Source: CAYJFD01 sp964369605 (GTDB lineage Bacteria > Bacteroidota > Bacteroidia > Bacteroidales > UBA932). Taken from it: a DNA stretch of 49,455 bases. Where the stretch lies: positions 1 to 49,455 of the forward strand of contig CAYJFD010000015.1 in assembly GCA_964369605.1 (NCBI GenBank), written 5' to 3'. The notes below the pieces were generated by a model, which was not told where the DNA came from, made no database searches, and saw only the letters and a program-made list of their open reading frames with translations. The position numbers and the translations under genes were made by a program. Below are positions 47,227-49,455 of the stretch, piece by piece (within the stretch, counting starts at the first letter, position 1; every line of letters starts with the position of its first letter).

Positions 47227-49455
47227 ATGGCAACGTACAAAAAAGCAAGAATGACTGTATGGACAAGTATTTATATTGTTTGTCTTCTGCCTATCGTTGC
47301 CTATATCGTACTTCAGCTACCTGTTACTCAAACATTCATCGCTCACAAGGTAGGGCAGCACATCTCTAAGCAAATTGACGGCAAGATTGGCATAGAGGAG
47401 GTTCGTATTGCTTTTTTTAATAGAGTAAGTATAAAAAATGCCTATGTGGTAGGGCTCCAAAATGACACCCTTGGCCGCATTGGCAAATTAAACTTATCCT
47501 TCTCTGCTAGGAATTTACTTAGGGGAGATCTCAGAATTAACCGTCTCTATATAGATGGGGGATCATTTAATTATATCACAGACAAAGAAGGTGTAAATAA
47601 CCTTAGTGATATATTTAACTTGGAAAAATCTGGAGAAGGAGGACCTCTAAACCTTCCAGAATTTCATATTAGACATTTAGATATCAAGAACTTCGCCTTT
47701 AGGTATGGGAGTTACGAAGACTTTGTCCCTGGACATCCTGAATGTATGGATTTCTCGGATATGGACATCTCAAAGATTCAAATTAAACTAAACGAGGTAG
47801 GTGTAGATAAGCACGGTACACTTAGGGCCAATATTCGTCAACTTAGCGCTAGGGACAAAAGTGGCTGGGAGTGTAGAACACTTCAGGCTAAATATACCCA
47901 AGACAGAGATGGAGCAAGACTAGAGAATCTAATTCTTGCTGATAATTATTCTAGGATATTCGCAGATTATCTGCATTTTAACAGCAAGCACTTCACAGAC
48001 ATAAGTGATTTTCTGAACAAGATTATTATGGAGGCTGATTTTGTTGATTCATATTTTGACTTCCGCACTCTCGGTAAGATTACTGAATCAATGAGAGGAA
48101 ACGAACTAGGGGTATATTTACACGGCAGAGCCTATGGACCTGTTAGTAACTTAAGATTTGACAATATTAAGCTTAGTACCGAAACTAAGGAAAGTGATTT
48201 AATTGTAAACGGCTCCTTAACTGAACTACCTGGTGGACTAAATTTAGGTATTTACATAGATGAATTTCGTTCTAACTATCTAGATCTAGAGCGTAGTATT
48301 GCTGATTTTTCTGGAAAAGAGATAGCTTCAAATATTAGTGATAGTTTGGCAAATATGAATCTTTTTTATTCTGGTAACCTTATTGGAAGACTTGATTCTT
48401 TAAACAGCACGGGAGAACTAATTACTCCAAAAGGTCTAATTAATTATGATGTAAATCTATCCTTAGCTTCAGACTCAACAAAGATAAATGCTAACATCGC
48501 GACAAAGGAACTAGACCTAGGAGCATTCCTTAATACTTCTTCTTTAGGAACCGCTACTCTTAACACTTCGGTGACTGCAGTTTTGGCAGAAGATAGTGGT
48601 GTTAAATTAGATTTCAAGAATACAAAAATAAGTCATCTAGAATTCAATGACTATGCCTACTCCAACATTATGGTACAGGGCAACTACAAATCAGATATTA
48701 TTGATGCTAGAATTGTCAGTCATGACCCGAACCTTAGCCTTATCTTTCAGGGACAAGTAGGCCTTAATCCAGATAATAGACTACTTCGCGCTTATGTAGA
48801 TATTCCTTATGCTAATTTAGATACTCTCAACTTTATAAAGACTAAGAGCCGACAATCTTTAATTAGGTTTAATGCTATAGCTAATCTAGTCTGCCCCGAT
48901 AGTACTGGGATAGATTATCTTGGCTCTGTTTCAATTAGGGATCTAAATTATCAAAATGTAAATGGAGACTATAATATAGAAGATATAAAGGTAACATCTG
49001 ATGTAAGTGACGATATTTATAATGTAACTCTCAACTCTGGTCCTATAGATGTAAAATATCAGGGAGAGGCTGCCTTATCTAACTTTTTGGCAATGGTTCA
49101 GAGTGAACTCTCATACGGAAGATTACCTAAAACAAATTCAAGGCTATCTGTTATTTCTAAAAATACAACTAAGCTTTTTTCTGTTATCATGCCTCAACTT
49201 TATATTGCAGACAGTACGCTAGTAAATTTGAATTTCAATGAGAACGCAGATAAGCTATTCTCGGCACACTCAGATAAGATCATTTTTAAGAAAAATTACA
49301 TTAACGAGCTAGACATCTCTCTCACTAAGCCTGATAGCGCTTTAGTTCTAGAGTTAAAGAGTCCTGAGATGTTTGTAAATAATGCCCTTATTCAAGATAA
49401 TATAATCAGTACAAGAACTTTTAACTCTAAGATTGATTTTCACTATGAGTTTCAA
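47227..49455 (+). CDS. TamB-like translocation/assembly protein, 5' part (runs off the window)
   Basis: An open frame of 743 codons runs to the window end with no stop. It starts MATYKKARMTVWTSIYIVC with one N-terminal membrane helix, then IEEVRIAFFNRVSIKNAYVV and many short beta-strands (LRINRLYIDGGSFNYI, LEFNDYAYSNIMVQGNYKSD). This is the AsmA/TamB repeat type; Bacteroidota TamB-like proteins are about 1400-1700 aa. They bridge the periplasm and are linked to outer-membrane protein or lipid delivery. Ten bases separate it from the DUF2490 gene, so the two envelope genes may be co-expressed with purD. Confidence 0.8.
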   Translation, partial: MATYKKARMTVWTSIYIVCLLPIVAYIVLQLPVTQTFIAHKVGQHISKQIDGKIGIEEVRIAFFNRVSIKNAYVVGLQNDTLGRIGKLNLSFSARNLLRGDLRINRLYIDGGSFNYITDKEGVNNLSDIFNLEKSGEGGPLNLPEFHIRHLDIKNFAFRYGSYEDFVPGHPECMDFSDMDISKIQIKLNEVGVDKHGTLRANIRQLSARDKSGWECRTLQAKYTQDRDGARLENLILADNYSRIFADYLHFNSKHFTDISDFLNKIIMEADFVDSYFDFRTLGKITESMRGNELGVYLHGRAYGPVSNLRFDNIKLSTETKESDLIVNGSLTELPGGLNLGIYIDEFRSNYLDLERSIADFSGKEIASNISDSLANMNLFYSGNLIGRLDSLNSTGELITPKGLINYDVNLSLASDSTKINANIATKELDLGAFLNTSSLGTATLNTSVTAVLAEDSGVKLDFKNTKISHLEFNDYAYSNIMVQGNYKSDIIDARIVSHDPNLSLIFQGQVGLNPDNRLLRAYVDIPYANLDTLNFIKTKSRQSLIRFNAIANLVCPDSTGIDYLGSVSIRDLNYQNVNGDYNIEDIKVTSDVSDDIYNVTLNSGPIDVKYQGEAALSNFLAMVQSELSYGRLPKTNSRLSVISKNTTKLFSVIMPQLYIADSTLVNLNFNENADKLFSAHSDKIIFKKNYINELDISLTKPDSALVLELKSPEMFVNNALIQDNIISTRTFNSKIDFHYEFQ

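Overview
The window comes from an A+T-rich member of the Bacteroidota, most likely of the order Bacteroidales. The evidence is family content: a BACON/leucine-rich-repeat lipoprotein, a TonB-dependent receptor with a carboxypeptidase-like N-terminal domain, DUF4296, DUF4369, DUF6913 and TIGR02757 proteins, the dksA-like/lspA/ileS cluster, and several copies of the Bacteroidota -7 promoter element TAnnTTTG. Most genes are chromosomal housekeeping genes packed in short operons. I saw no rRNA, tRNA or CRISPR array.

Layout. 1-2.1 kb: a terminator, a remnant of an acyl-CoA ligase gene, and a membrane TPR/AraC-type regulator. 2.1-10.1 kb: a large LRR lipoprotein, a short non-autonomous IS1182-like element with intact inverted ends, and a TonB-dependent receptor paired with a beta-helix lipoprotein. 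10.1-10.6 kb: a 518-bp gap with two 44-bp palindromic modules and a strong plus-strand terminator, so probably an undescribed small transcript. 10.6-12.8 kb: hydE-hydF, for [FeFe]-hydrogenase maturation. 13-19.3 kb: a membrane operon (46-aa protein, DUF6913, DUF368, TIGR02757), a zeta-toxin-like kinase with an overlapping 51-aa ORF, and tldD-crcB-tldE. 19.3-22.5 kb: a SlyD-type FKBP, tsaD and an FAD oxidoreductase. 22.6-27.2 kb (minus): ileS, a dksA-like gene and lspA. 27.3-34 kb: cvpA, then a bacteriocin secretion locus, then tsaB. 34-38.9 kb (minus): a thioredoxin-like lipoprotein, HIT protein, greA, a small membrane protein, ribF, xseB and xseA. 39-41.4 kb: nitroreductase, methyltransferase and D-2-hydroxyacid dehydrogenase. 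41.3-42.5 kb: a rearranged segment with two pairs of direct repeats. 42.5-45.2 kb (minus): ubiX, dtd, a barrel-less amidohydrolase-like protein and a DUF4296 lipoprotein. 45.2 kb to the end: purD, a DUF2490 protein and the start of a TamB-like protein.

The most interesting system is at 27.85-33.22 kb. A C39-peptidase ABC exporter is followed by two small genes with double-glycine leaders, whose predicted mature peptides each carry a GxxxG motif. After a terminator come a TolC-type outer-membrane channel and an HlyD-type adaptor. Together these look like a complete Gram-negative export route for a two-peptide (class IIb-like) bacteriocin. The only candidate immunity gene is a 44-aa membrane peptide upstream.

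Other points to check are the barrel-less amidohydrolase, the duplicated dehydrogenase/ubiX junction, the palindromic small-transcript candidate and the zeta-like pair with the 51-aa ORF downstream. All identifications come from reading the sequence and recalling family features; no database search was run.
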